A stretch of 64,000 nt of DNA, from positions 45,377 to 109,376 of the forward strand of contig CANOHT010000007.1 in the NCBI GenBank assembly GCA_947565865.1, in the 5' to 3' direction. The DNA is from an uncultured Clostridia bacterium. GTDB lineage: Bacteria > Bacillota > Clostridia > Christensenellales > Aristaeellaceae. The notes beneath the pieces were generated by a model that saw only the letters and a program-made list of their open reading frames with translations, was not told the origin of the DNA and ran no database searches. Position numbers and translations under genes: made by a program. Below are positions 50,852 through 58,704 of the stretch, piece by piece. Each line of letters opens with the position of its first letter. Position 1 is the stretch's first letter.

Positions 50852-51631
50852 TCATTCCTCCGGCAGCCATGGCATCAGGAAGCAGTTGACATAATAGGGG
50901 TACTTCTTGCCGCCGGAGCTGCCGTTGGGGGCCGAGGCGGGCACATCATATTGCAGGCAGTCCGTCTTAGGCAGCAGCTGGGCTTCCGCTGGGGGCTCGG
51001 ACAGGTTTTTTTCGCGCTCGGGAGCGTTCATGTCATAATCGTGGATGTACATCTTGACCCGACTGGCCATGTTGCCCTCCAGGGTCGTCAGGCGGAAGCG
51101 GCCCTCGCCCAGAGGCTCCACATCATAGACCAGGGCAACGTGGATGGTTTTGTTGTAGGAGCAGCCGTAGACCAGCAGGTAGCCCTTTTGAGGAACGTTG
51201 GTGGAGCGGTCCATCAGCTGGTAGCCCCGGAGCAGCTTGCCCACGCTGGCTTCCTTTACATGGTAAACGCCTTCCTTGGGATAAAAATCGGCGCCATTCT
51301 TTTTGGCTCCGCTCCGGAAGACCTCCAGCTCGTCCATGGGTACGCCGGCTTCCATCATGCACCAGGTGATGAAGCCGCCGCACCAGCCAAAGCCGATGCC
51401 CTTGCCGCGCCATTCGGTGTATTTGTTGACCTTTTTCAGCTTTTTGCCGTTGAGGGTCTGCCATTCGTTGTAGGCAATGTTCAGCGCGTCCTGGATGACG
51501 GCGGGCGGCTCCATGACCTCCTGACGGATGACGATTGGTGGCGGCGTGGGCGTCGCGGCGGCCTGGGCAGGGGCGGGCGTCAGGTAGAGGATGGTCAGCG
51601 CCAGCGCGGCGGCAAGGATTGATCGGCGCAT
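50852..51631 (-). CDS. Secreted CHAP/NlpC-like cysteine peptidase domain protein
   Basis: A 259-residue exported protein with a signal peptide (LAAALALTILYLTPAPAQA). The core has GFGWCGGFITWCMMEAG, with a Cys positioned as in CHAP amidases, and HVALVYDVEPL with the matching His, followed by LTTLEGNMASRV. CHAP domains cleave peptidoglycan peptide bonds or cross-bridges. The domain is embedded with a Lys-rich N-terminal region (LNGKKLKKVNKYTEWRGK) and a C-terminal tail that I cannot assign. AAAGGAGC lies ahead of the start at 51631. It is divergent from the rhamnose operon. Confidence 0.72.
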   Translation of the reverse strand: MRRSILAAALALTILYLTPAPAQAAATPTPPPIVIRQEVMEPPAVIQDALNIAYNEWQTLNGKKLKKVNKYTEWRGKGIGFGWCGGFITWCMMEAGVPMDELEVFRSGAKKNGADFYPKEGVYHVKEASVGKLLRGYQLMDRSTNVPQKGYLLVYGCSYNKTIHVALVYDVEPLGEGRFRLTTLEGNMASRVKMYIHDYDMNAPEREKNLSEPPAEAQLLPKTDCLQYDVPASAPNGSSGGKKYPYYVNCFLMPWLPEE

Positions 51632-51734
51632 GGGGAGGGCTCCTTTCGTGCGGGGATGATGGCATTATGATAGCACTTTTGGGCAGAAAAGGAAAGCGGC
51701 AGACATTGTTTTTACATGGCGGCATAACCAGACG

Positions 51735-51763
51735 TTGCTATTTTTTCGGGGACATGGTATAAT
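51735..51763 (+). promoter_or_regulatory. Predicted promoter of the rfb (dTDP-rhamnose) operon
   Basis: TTGCTA (51735-51740) and TATAAT (51758-51763) are spaced by 17 bases, 45 bases before rfbA. Confidence 0.65.
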
Positions 51764-51808
51764 CATCCCGTACATTCTCCCAGTTTACACACAAAGGAGA
51801 TCGAACGT

Positions 51809-52696
51809 ATGAAAGGAATTATTCTGGCGGGCGGTGCCGGTACGCGGCTGTATCCGCTGACGATGGTGACGAGCAAGCAGCTGCTCCCGGTGTATGATAA
51901 ACCGATGATCTATTACCCGCTGTCCACGCTGATGCTGGCAGGGATCAAGGATATTCTGGTGATCTCCACACCGGAGGACACGCCCAGGTTCGAGCACCTG
52001 CTGGGGGATGGCGGCCAATTCGGTCTAAATTTGAGCTACAAGGTGCAGCCGTCGCCGGACGGCCTGGCCCAGGCGTTCCTGCTGGGTGAAGACTTCATTG
52101 GGGATGATGCCTGCGCCATGGTGCTGGGTGACAATATTTTTTATGGCAACGGCTTCGGCAGGCTGCTCCGGGCGGCTGTGGAAAGCGCCGAGGGACAGGA
52201 GCGGGCCACGGTGTTCGGCTATTATGTGAACGATCCCGAGCGCTTCGGCGTGGTGGAATTTGATGAGGCGGGTCACGTCATCTCCGTAGAGGAAAAGCCG
52301 AAGCAGCCCAAGAGCAACTACGCCATCACGGGGCTGTACTTCTACCCCAAGGGAGTCAGTGCCATGGCGCATGAGGTCAGGCCTTCCGCCCGCGGGGAGC
52401 TGGAAATCACCACGCTCAACGATATGTACCTGAAGCGGGCGCAGCTGGATGTGCAGCTGCTGGGGCGCGGCTTTGCCTGGCTGGATACGGGAACCATGGA
52501 CAGCCTGGTGGATGCGGCGGACTTCGTGCGGATGATCGAGCAGCGGCAGTCCATCAAGATTTCCGCGCCGGAGGAGATTGCGTACAAGAATGGCTGGATC
52601 AGCAGGGAGAAGCTGCTGGAATCGGCGGATCGCTATGGCAAAAGCCCCTATGGTGCGCATCTGAGGGCCGTGGCGGAAGGCAAGGTGAGGTACTGA
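51809..52696 (+). CDS. rfbA: Glucose-1-phosphate thymidylyltransferase
   Basis: The 295-residue enzyme begins MKGIILAGGAGTRLYPLT, the nucleotidyltransferase signature, followed by SKQLLPVYDKPMIYYPLSTLMLAGI and later VLGDNIFYG and VISVEEKPKQPKSNYAITGLYFY. It makes dTDP-glucose from dTTP and glucose-1-phosphate, the first step to dTDP-L-rhamnose. AAAGGAG precedes the start. The stop overlaps the rfbC start by one base. Confidence 0.96.
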   Translation: MKGIILAGGAGTRLYPLTMVTSKQLLPVYDKPMIYYPLSTLMLAGIKDILVISTPEDTPRFEHLLGDGGQFGLNLSYKVQPSPDGLAQAFLLGEDFIGDDACAMVLGDNIFYGNGFGRLLRAAVESAEGQERATVFGYYVNDPERFGVVEFDEAGHVISVEEKPKQPKSNYAITGLYFYPKGVSAMAHEVRPSARGELEITTLNDMYLKRAQLDVQLLGRGFAWLDTGTMDSLVDAADFVRMIEQRQSIKISAPEEIAYKNGWISREKLLESADRYGKSPYGAHLRAVAEGKVRY

Positions 52697-53256
52697 TGAG
52701 GCGGATCGAAACGGGCCTGCCTGGGGTGTGCATTGTGGAGCCTGCGGTGCATGGCGATCATCGCGGGTACTTTATGGAGACGTATTCCACCCAGGCGATG
52801 GCGGAGATCGGCATCGACGCGGTGTTCGTGCAGGATAACCAGTCCTTCTCGGCTCAGAAGGGCACGCTGCGTGGCATTCATTTCCAGAACGCGCCCATGG
52901 CTCAGGGGAAGCTGGTGCGGGTGAACAAGGGCGCTGTGATGGACGTGGCGGTGGATCTGCGCAAGGGAAGCCCTACCTACCGACAGTGGGTGACGGTGGA
53001 GCTCAGCGCGGAGAATAAGCGGATGCTTTACATTCCCCGGGGGTTCGGCCACGGCTTCCGAACGCTGACGGATGATGTGGAGTTCTGCTACAAGGTGGAT
53101 AACCTGTACAGCAAGGAGTGCGACCGCGGGATTCGTTTTGACGATCCTGCCATTGGCGTGGACTGGGGCGAGGTCATTGAGGAGCTGCTGAGCGCCAAGG
53201 ACATGAACGCCCCATTGCTCGCGGACAGCGATTGCAATTTTGTGTATGAGGGATGA
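52696..53256 (+). CDS. rfbC: dTDP-4-dehydrorhamnose 3,5-epimerase
   Basis: The 186-residue cupin has the RmlC motifs VHGDHRGYFMETYS, FVQDNQSFSAQKGTLRGIHFQ (catalytic His in RGIHFQ) and MLYIPRGFGHGF. It epimerises dTDP-4-keto-6-deoxyglucose at C3 and C5, the third step of the pathway. Translation is coupled to rfbA by an overlapping TGATG. It is followed by a 386-base hairpin-rich spacer before rfbB. Confidence 0.95.
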   Translation: MRRIETGLPGVCIVEPAVHGDHRGYFMETYSTQAMAEIGIDAVFVQDNQSFSAQKGTLRGIHFQNAPMAQGKLVRVNKGAVMDVAVDLRKGSPTYRQWVTVELSAENKRMLYIPRGFGHGFRTLTDDVEFCYKVDNLYSKECDRGIRFDDPAIGVDWGEVIEELLSAKDMNAPLLADSDCNFVYEG

Positions 53257-53642
53257 CGCCAGAGAGGGCAGCGCTCTCTCTGGACACCCCCGCCAAAGAG
53301 GGCTTTGCCCTCTCTGGACCCTCCTACGAAGGGACATCGCCCCTCTCGACACCCATTCGGGCAGGTTGCAACGCGCTCACTTCCTATAAGGGGTCACGGT
53401 GCATGACAGATGCGCCGCGACGCGGAGAAAGAAGTGATGCCGACGCCGATGGCGCGGCACGGGCTGGCGGCACATAACCACGCGGAAGGAAGTAAGACCG
53501 GAGGCGCACAACAAAGACGCGCGAAATCGGGGGCGAAGCCCCCTCAGAGATTCTTAAGAGGTGAAACCTTTTAAGCGAGAGTTCAGAGAGAAAAGCTCTC
53601 TGGTGGGGTTTCAGGGGCAAAGCCCCTGAGAAAGGATAGATT
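53257..53642. repeat. Hairpin-rich spacer interrupting the rfb operon
   Basis: This non-coding stretch contains several self-complementary units: CCAGAGAGGGC/GCTCTCTCTGG (about 53261-53288), CCAAAGAGGGC/GCCCTCTCTGG (53293-53319), GGGGGC/GCCCCC (53529-53545), and CAGGGGC/GCCCCTG (53611-53629). The first two are tandem relatives. Such modular hairpins look like multiplied intergenic repeats. No ribosome-supported reading frame was found. The spacer may separate or stabilise mRNA segments. Confidence 0.6.
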
Positions 53643-54662
53643 ATGACAATCATCGTAACCGGCGGTGCGGGGTTTATCGGGAGCAATTTCATTTTTTATA
53701 TGATGGAGAAACATCCGGAGGATCGGATCGTTTGCCTGGACAAGCTGACCTACGCGGGAAATCTGTCCACCCTGGCGCCGGTGATGGACAAGGCAAATTT
53801 CCGGTTTGTGAAGGCGGACATCTGCGATCGGGAAGCGGTGTTCCGTCTGTTTGAGGAGGAACACCCCGATGTGGTGGTGAACTTCGCGGCGGAGAGCCAT
53901 GTGGATCGCTCCATCGAGAATCCCGGCGTGTTCCTGCAAACCAACATCATCGGCACGGCCACGCTGATGGACGCCTGCCGGAAGTACGGTATCCAGCGGT
54001 ATCACCAGGTATCCACGGACGAGGTATACGGTGATCTGCCTCTGGATCGCCCCGATCTGTTCTTCACCGAAGAGACGCCCATCCACACCTCCAGCCCGTA
54101 TTCTTCCTCCAAGGCAGGGGCGGATCTGCTGGTGCTGGCATATCACCGCACCTTTGGGCTTCCGGTGACCATCAGCCGCTGCTCCAACAACTACGGCCCG
54201 TATCATTTCCCGGAGAAGCTGATTCCCCTGATGATCGCCAATGCCCTCAACGACAAGCCGCTGCCGGTATACGGCACGGGTGAAAACGTGCGGGACTGGC
54301 TCTACGTTGAGGATCACTGCAAGGCCATCGACCTGATTATCCGAAAAGGCCGCGTGGGCGAGGTATACAACATCGGCGGACACAATGAGATGCGGAACAT
54401 CGACATTGTGAAAATCATCTGCAGGGCGCTGGGGAAGCCGGAAAGCCTCATCACCTATGTGACGGATCGCAAGGGCCACGATATGCGCTACGCCATTGAC
54501 CCGACGAAGATCCACAGCGAGCTGGGCTGGCTGCCGGAGACGAAGTTTGCCGACGGCATTCAGAAGACCATTCAGTGGTACCTGGATAACAAGGAGTGGT
54601 GGGAAACCATCATCTCCGACGAATATCAGCATTACTATCAGCAAATGTACGGAAATCGGTAA
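53643..54662 (+). CDS. rfbB: dTDP-glucose 4,6-dehydratase
   Basis: The 339-residue extended short-chain dehydrogenase has VTGGAGFIGSNF (NAD binding), STDEVYGDLP with the active-site acids, YSSSKAGADLL with the Tyr-Lys catalytic pair, and SNNYGPYHFPEKLIPL. It dehydrates dTDP-glucose to the 4-keto-6-deoxy sugar, the second pathway step. Separation from rfbC by a hairpin-rich region is unusual. AGGGATAG and AAAGGATAG are the nearest ribosome-like elements. Confidence 0.95.
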   Translation: MTIIVTGGAGFIGSNFIFYMMEKHPEDRIVCLDKLTYAGNLSTLAPVMDKANFRFVKADICDREAVFRLFEEEHPDVVVNFAAESHVDRSIENPGVFLQTNIIGTATLMDACRKYGIQRYHQVSTDEVYGDLPLDRPDLFFTEETPIHTSSPYSSSKAGADLLVLAYHRTFGLPVTISRCSNNYGPYHFPEKLIPLMIANALNDKPLPVYGTGENVRDWLYVEDHCKAIDLIIRKGRVGEVYNIGGHNEMRNIDIVKIICRALGKPESLITYVTDRKGHDMRYAIDPTKIHSELGWLPETKFADGIQKTIQWYLDNKEWWETIISDEYQHYYQQMYGNR

Positions 54663-54674
54663 CGGAGGGACAGC

Positions 54675-55496
54675 ATGAGAGTTCTGGTGACGGGTGCATC
54701 TGGACAGCTGGGCAGCGAGGTGGTTCGCTGTCTGCGGGGGATTCGTATGGATGTGCGCGGGGTGAATCGCGAGGATTTTGACGTGCGGGATGTGGACGCG
54801 GTTCACGCGGCCGTAGCGGAAGCGCAGCCGGATGCCATTGTCCACTGCGCCGCCTATACCGACATTCGCCGGGCGGAAACTGAGCCGGAATTATGCGCGG
54901 AGGTCAACGCCATGGGCACGCTGAACATGGCGCGCGCAGCCTTGCGGGCGAACTCGAAGCTGCTGTACGTCTCCACGGCGCGGGTCTTCCCGGGGGAAGG
55001 CGCCGTGCCTTATGAGCCCACAGACCGCCCCGCCGCCAAGACGGTGTATGGTCTGTCGAAGGCTCAGGGGGAGGAAGCGATCCGCGGCCTGATGACGCGG
55101 TACTTCATCCTGCGCACCTCATGGCTGTACAGCGAGGCCAGCCCGCGCCTGCGGGAGCTGACGCGGCTGGCGGCGGAGGGAAGAGCCGTCACGGCCATGG
55201 AGGATATGATTGCGTCGCCTACATGGGCGCCTGATCTGGCCAGGCTGATTGCGGATATGCTTCGCACCGAGCGCTACGGCACTTATCACGCGGCCGGGGA
55301 AGGCGCGTGTACGCCGGCTGGGTTCGCGCAGATGGCGGTACAGCTTCTGGGAAGCCGGAGCCAGGTGCGCCCGGAAGCGCCGGCTCACATGCCGCTAAAC
55401 GGTCGGCTGGATTGCCGCGCTCTGGAACAGGCTGGTTTTCGGCGTTTGCCGTCCTGGGAGGAATCCTTGAGCGGCTGCCTCAGCGGTCAGATGTAA
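54675..55496 (+). CDS. rfbD: dTDP-4-dehydrorhamnose reductase
   Basis: The 273-residue reductase has VTGASGQLGSEV (NADPH binding), VHCAAYTDIRRAETEPE, the YGLSKAQGEEAI catalytic Tyr-Lys motif, and ILRTSWLYS. It forms dTDP-L-rhamnose in the final step. AACGGAGGG precedes the ATG, 12 bases after rfbB. A strong terminator ends the operon. The four genes together supply rhamnose for cell-wall polysaccharides. Confidence 0.95.
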   Translation: MRVLVTGASGQLGSEVVRCLRGIRMDVRGVNREDFDVRDVDAVHAAVAEAQPDAIVHCAAYTDIRRAETEPELCAEVNAMGTLNMARAALRANSKLLYVSTARVFPGEGAVPYEPTDRPAAKTVYGLSKAQGEEAIRGLMTRYFILRTSWLYSEASPRLRELTRLAAEGRAVTAMEDMIASPTWAPDLARLIADMLRTERYGTYHAAGEGACTPAGFAQMAVQLLGSRSQVRPEAPAHMPLNGRLDCRALEQAGFRRLPSWEESLSGCLSGQM

Positions 55497-55506
55497 ATTG
55501 GCTGAC

Positions 55507-55551
55507 AATGCGCCTTTTGCCCTATTGAAGGGGCAGAGGGCGCATTTTTTG
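55507..55551 (+). terminator. Rho-independent terminator after rfbD
   Basis: AATGCGCC (55507-55514) pairs with GGCGCATT (55539-55546), with an inner TGCCC/GGGCA stem, followed by a T run. Confidence 0.85.
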
Positions 55552-55562
55552 TTTCAAGACGC

Positions 55563-55893
55563 TGTGGATAAAGCTGATCCTGTGGATAACCTTGTCCCGT
55601 AGCTGTGCCCGGGCCGCCTGCATTCCTGCAAAACGGCAGCCGCCTTGTGAAGACATGGCCTATTTGGATGAAAAAGTCCCCTGTAAGGACGGGCTGTGAG
55701 CCTTTGTTCATGCGCTTTAACGAATAAAAATACAGCAGAGGGTCAGAAATAAGCTGATAGGCGTACCGACGCGGCTGACGGGCGCTCGCCATCAGAATTG
55801 TGGACAATCATTGTGGACAAGTTGTTGATAATGTGGATAACCTGTCGAACAGGCGGAAAATACGGTATTTTTTGACGGAAGGGCTGTGGATAA
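55563..55893 (-). promoter_or_regulatory. Cluster of six DnaA-box-like sites
   Basis: TGTGGATAA, the complement of the perfect DnaA box TTATCCACA, occurs at 55563-55571, 55581-55589, 55832-55840 and 55885-55893. The one-mismatch form TGTGGACAA occurs at 55799-55807 and 55812-55820. All six have the same orientation. The intervening 210 bases hold an AT-richer stretch (about 55715-55760). The region from 55552 to 56122 has no gene I can support. dnaA, dnaN and other origin genes are absent, so a DnaA-binding or titrating site is more likely than the origin. Confidence 0.65.
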
Positions 55894-56122
55894 GTCTGTG
55901 CATCGCGTGGAAGAGGCTCGGGAGAGACTTGCATTGCTACGTGCTATGATGCAACATGGAAACAGCGTGTTATGCAGCGCGGAATTTCCTCGGTCCGGCG
56001 GCAACGGCTGTCAGCGGGGGAGGTGTCCCTGACAGGAACAAAGCGTGGCGCGTGTGATGCCGTCGTATACGGTTCTGCTGTCCGGGGGCGCGGCATACAC
56101 TGCGGGGTAGGAGGTGCGGCAT

Positions 56123-56944
56123 ATGGGGGATTGGCGAAGCGGGAAGGAGCGGTGGCTGGCCTGGGCGGTAGCGGTGGTGCTGGTGGCGGGCGCGGGCGTG
56201 ACAGCGGCGGCATGGGTCAAAGGGATGGAGCAGCCGCCTCGGGCTGTGCCGGGGGTGGAAACGGCGGAGCCTGCGCCGCCTCAGCCAACGGCGGAGCCTC
56301 TGTCGCTGACAGGCTGGGTCATCATGGTTGACCCGGGACATGGCGGGTACGACGGCGGAGCCAGGGCCCGAGACAGCGGCACCTGGGAGAAGCACATCAA
56401 CCTGGCCGTTGCTCTTGAGGTAGAAAAAAGCCTCGTCCAGCGGGGCGCGACGGTGGTGATGACGCGCCGGGCGGACGAGGATCTGTGCGAGGAGGAGCGG
56501 CCTGCCACCCTGACCAAGAAACGGCAGGACATGGTAAACCGGGTGCAGATGGCCAAGGATCATGACGCGGCCATGGTGCTGTCCATTCACATGAACGAAT
56601 ACCGAAGCCGGGGTGAATCCGGCCCGCAGGTGTTCTACCGCGCCAAATGCGATGACGGCCGGCTGCTGGCCGGCTGCGTGCAGGACGCGCTGATTCGCGT
56701 GCTTCAGCCGCGAAAGGAGCGGTCGGCCCTGGCGGGAGATTATTTCATCCTGCAATTGGATGTGCCCTCCGTGCTGGTGGAGTGCGGCTTTATCTCCAAC
56801 AGCGCGGAGGAAAAGCAGCTCCTGACTCCCGCCTATCAGCGGCAGCTGGCGGAGGCCATTGCCCTTGGCGTGGAGGAATACGTCAGCCTTCGCCCCCGTG
56901 AGACGCAAGCCCCCGCGCAAACGCCTCCGGCGGCGGAGCAGTAA
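56123..56944 (+). CDS. cwlD: N-acetylmuramoyl-L-alanine amidase, CwlD-like
   Basis: A 273-residue protein with one N-terminal membrane anchor (WLAWAVAVVLVAGAGVTAAAWV) and an amidase_3 domain. Zinc ligands are visible in DPGHGG (His), WEKHINL (Glu) and SIHMNEY (His), and the catalytic Glu in VLVECGF. The family includes CwlD, which makes muramic delta-lactam in spore cortex with PdaA. The choice of CwlD over other amidases is based on length and single anchor. The ATG at 56123 has AGGAGG eight bases upstream; a GTG at 56114 overlaps that site. The 3' end overlaps the opposite-strand rluD by 62 bases. Confidence 0.82.
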   Translation: MGDWRSGKERWLAWAVAVVLVAGAGVTAAAWVKGMEQPPRAVPGVETAEPAPPQPTAEPLSLTGWVIMVDPGHGGYDGGARARDSGTWEKHINLAVALEVEKSLVQRGATVVMTRRADEDLCEEERPATLTKKRQDMVNRVQMAKDHDAAMVLSIHMNEYRSRGESGPQVFYRAKCDDGRLLAGCVQDALIRVLQPRKERSALAGDYFILQLDVPSVLVECGFISNSAEEKQLLTPAYQRQLAEAIALGVEEYVSLRPRETQAPAQTPPAAEQ

Positions 56945-57794
56945 AGGTCAGCCGCTCGCCGGTGGATGGATGGGTGAAGGACAGGGAGTAGGCGTGGAGC
57001 ATCAGCCGGGGAACCCGCGCGCCCCGGGGACTGCCGTAAATCGGGTCTCCGCATACGGGATGGCCGATGTGCTTCATGTGGACGCGAATTTGATGGGTGC
57101 GCCCGGTGAGAATATGCACATCCAGCAGCGTGACCCCACGCCCCCGCGCCAGCACCTGCCAGTCGGTGACAGCCTCTCTCCCGTCAGGCTCCACGGCCAT
57201 CTTCTTGCGATCCTTGCGGCTGCGGCCAATGGGGGCGTCCACTCGGCCTTGATCTTCCCGCATCACGCCGTCCACCAGGGCACGGTAATGCTTTTCCATT
57301 AGCCGATCCTGGAGCTGACGGCTCAGGGCCAGCTGGGCGGCGTCATTCTTGGCCACCAGCAGCAGCCCGGAGGTATCCTTGTCCAGCCGATGGACGATGC
57401 CGGGCCGAAGTTCGCCGCCAATGCCGCCCAGGCTGTCCAGGTGGTGCAGAAGCGCGTTGACCAGCGTGCCGTCCTCGTTGCCCGCGGCAGGATGCACCAC
57501 CATGCCGCAGGGCTTGACCACCACGGCCAGGTCATCGTCCTGGTAGAGGATGGTGAGCGGAATGTCTTCCGGCTGGGGCTGCGCGGGCTTGGGGGCGGGA
57601 AGCTCCAGGCGAAGCCGCTGACCGTTCCTCGTTTTGAAGCCGGCCTTGCGTTCCGCCACGCCATCCACGGTGACGCGATCCTCCGCCATCAGCCCGGCCA
57701 CCCTGGAACGGGTCAGCCCCGTGACCTCCGCCAAAAGGATGTCCAGCCGTCGGCCGTCGCCCTGGCATTCATACACTTTCCCGCTTGCTTCCAT
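56883..57794 (-). CDS. rluD: Pseudouridine synthase RluD-type
   Basis: The 303-residue enzyme has an N-terminal S4 RNA-binding domain (RRLDILLAEVTGLTRSRVAGLMAEDRVTVDG), then ILYQDDDLAVVVKPCGMVVHPA, catalytic Asp in GIVHRLDKDTSGLL and TGRTHQIRVHMKHIGHPV. It converts specific uridines in 23S rRNA to pseudouridine; the exact site cannot be given. Its start overlaps the end of lspA by 26 bases, a common pairing in Firmicutes. The 3' end overlaps cwlD on the opposite strand. Confidence 0.93.
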   Translation of the reverse strand: MEASGKVYECQGDGRRLDILLAEVTGLTRSRVAGLMAEDRVTVDGVAERKAGFKTRNGQRLRLELPAPKPAQPQPEDIPLTILYQDDDLAVVVKPCGMVVHPAAGNEDGTLVNALLHHLDSLGGIGGELRPGIVHRLDKDTSGLLLVAKNDAAQLALSRQLQDRLMEKHYRALVDGVMREDQGRVDAPIGRSRKDRKKMAVEPDGREAVTDWQVLARGRGVTLLDVHILTGRTHQIRVHMKHIGHPVCGDPIYGSPRGARVPRLMLHAYSLSFTHPSTGERLTFTAPPPEAFARGLASHGGEG

Positions 57795-58242
57795 TGCTTC
57801 TTTCGCTCCAATCGCCGGGTTTGGTTAAAAGGGAGATGGCCATCAGGAGGCAGCCCGCCGTCAGCGCCGCGTCCGCCACGTTGAAGATGGCGAAGCGGAA
57901 CAGGAGCACCTCGAACATATCGACCACATACCCGGCCAGCAGCCGGTCGAGCATGTTGCCTACCGCGCCCCCCAGCATCAGCATGGCGGCAACGCGGGAC
58001 AGCGCGCCAAGGCGGTAGCGGCGCAGAATCAGCCAGCCGAAGCAGATTGCCGCTGCTGACAGCAGTCCCAGCAGCCAGGGCCTGCCGCTGAACAGGCTGA
58101 AGGCCATGCCGGTATTTTCGGCGTAGGTGAAGGCCAGTACGCCGGGAATGAGCACAAACGTTTCATTGAGCTGCCGCGCCAGGGCCTTGACGAGCTGATC
58201 CGTCGCGACCACCAGGGCGGCGATCCAGGCGTATTTCCTCAT
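57769..58242 (-). CDS. lspA: Lipoprotein signal peptidase (signal peptidase II)
   Basis: The 157-residue membrane protein has four spans and the catalytic Asp pair in GNMLDRL and FNVADAALT. AENTGMAFSLF is also typical. It cleaves signal peptides of diacylglyceryl-modified lipoproteins, consistent with lipoboxes seen in two proteins of this window. It is followed by, and overlaps, rluD, and is preceded by the DUF5665 gene three bases away, so the three form an operon. Confidence 0.95.
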   Translation of the reverse strand: MRKYAWIAALVVATDQLVKALARQLNETFVLIPGVLAFTYAENTGMAFSLFSGRPWLLGLLSAAAICFGWLILRRYRLGALSRVAAMLMLGGAVGNMLDRLLAGYVVDMFEVLLFRFAIFNVADAALTAGCLLMAISLLTKPGDWSERSNGSKRESV

Positions 58243-58245
58243 TGT

Positions 58246-58530
58246 TTACTCCAATCTGCTCTGCACAATGGCCACAATTCGGGCCAGAAAGTCCCCGATG
58301 ACGGGCAGGTTGTGCTGGGCCAGGGCCTGCAGCACCATCACCAGCACCGCGCCCAGGATGGTGAAGCCCACGGCCATCCCCAGTCCCCGGAACAAACCGG
58401 CGATGAACTGGGTGCGCATCAGCCGTCGGGTATCCTGGACATATCGCAGATACTCCGGCAGCTGCAGGCCTTCCAGGGCGCGCAGGTATTCCTTCATTCT
58501 TTTCGCCATGGCGGTGTCGCTTTCCTTCAT
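58246..58530 (-). CDS. DUF5665 family membrane protein
   Basis: A 94-residue protein with a charged N-terminal half (KRMKEYLRALEGLQLPEYLRYVQDTRRLM) and one or two spans (FRGLGMAVGFTILGAVLVMVLQALA, LARIVAIVQ). The pattern NTRRLMRxxFxxGxxRGxGxxxGxT is typical of DUF5665, a family of unknown function found in spore formers and often beside lspA or tRNA synthetase genes. The start at 58530 follows GGAGG; the longer frame to 58581 is less likely. Confidence 0.78.
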   Translation of the reverse strand: MKESDTAMAKRMKEYLRALEGLQLPEYLRYVQDTRRLMRTQFIAGLFRGLGMAVGFTILGAVLVMVLQALAQHNLPVIGDFLARIVAIVQSRLE

Positions 58531-58643
58531 GAAAACCGGCCTCCGATCCTTTTCAGTTTGCCGTGAAGGGCGGGGAATCATGCGCCGGACCTGCCATGTC
58601 TTGTCAAAGCATGGTTGGCGGGGCGTTCTTATCAGTTTTTAAC

Positions 58644-58672
58644 TTGTGCTGATGAGCCGATTATGGTATACT
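58644..58672 (+). promoter_or_regulatory. Predicted promoter of the MprF-like gene
   Basis: TTGTGC (58644-58649) and TATACT (58667-58672) are spaced by 17 bases, 32 bases before the start codon. Confidence 0.55.
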
Positions 58673-58704
58673 GATTCGGTAAAGGGAAAGTGTGTGGAGG
58701 TACC

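Noticed and set aside
53257..53642. CRISPR array between rfbC and rfbB
   Set aside because: The repeated units are palindromic hairpins with unequal spacing and sequence, not direct repeats of 24-37 bases with regular unique spacers, and there are no cas genes.
55552..56122. Chromosomal origin of replication
   Set aside because: DnaA-box-like sites are present, but dnaA, dnaN, rpmH or gidA/parA genes are missing and flanking gene direction does not diverge. Recorded as a DnaA-box cluster only.
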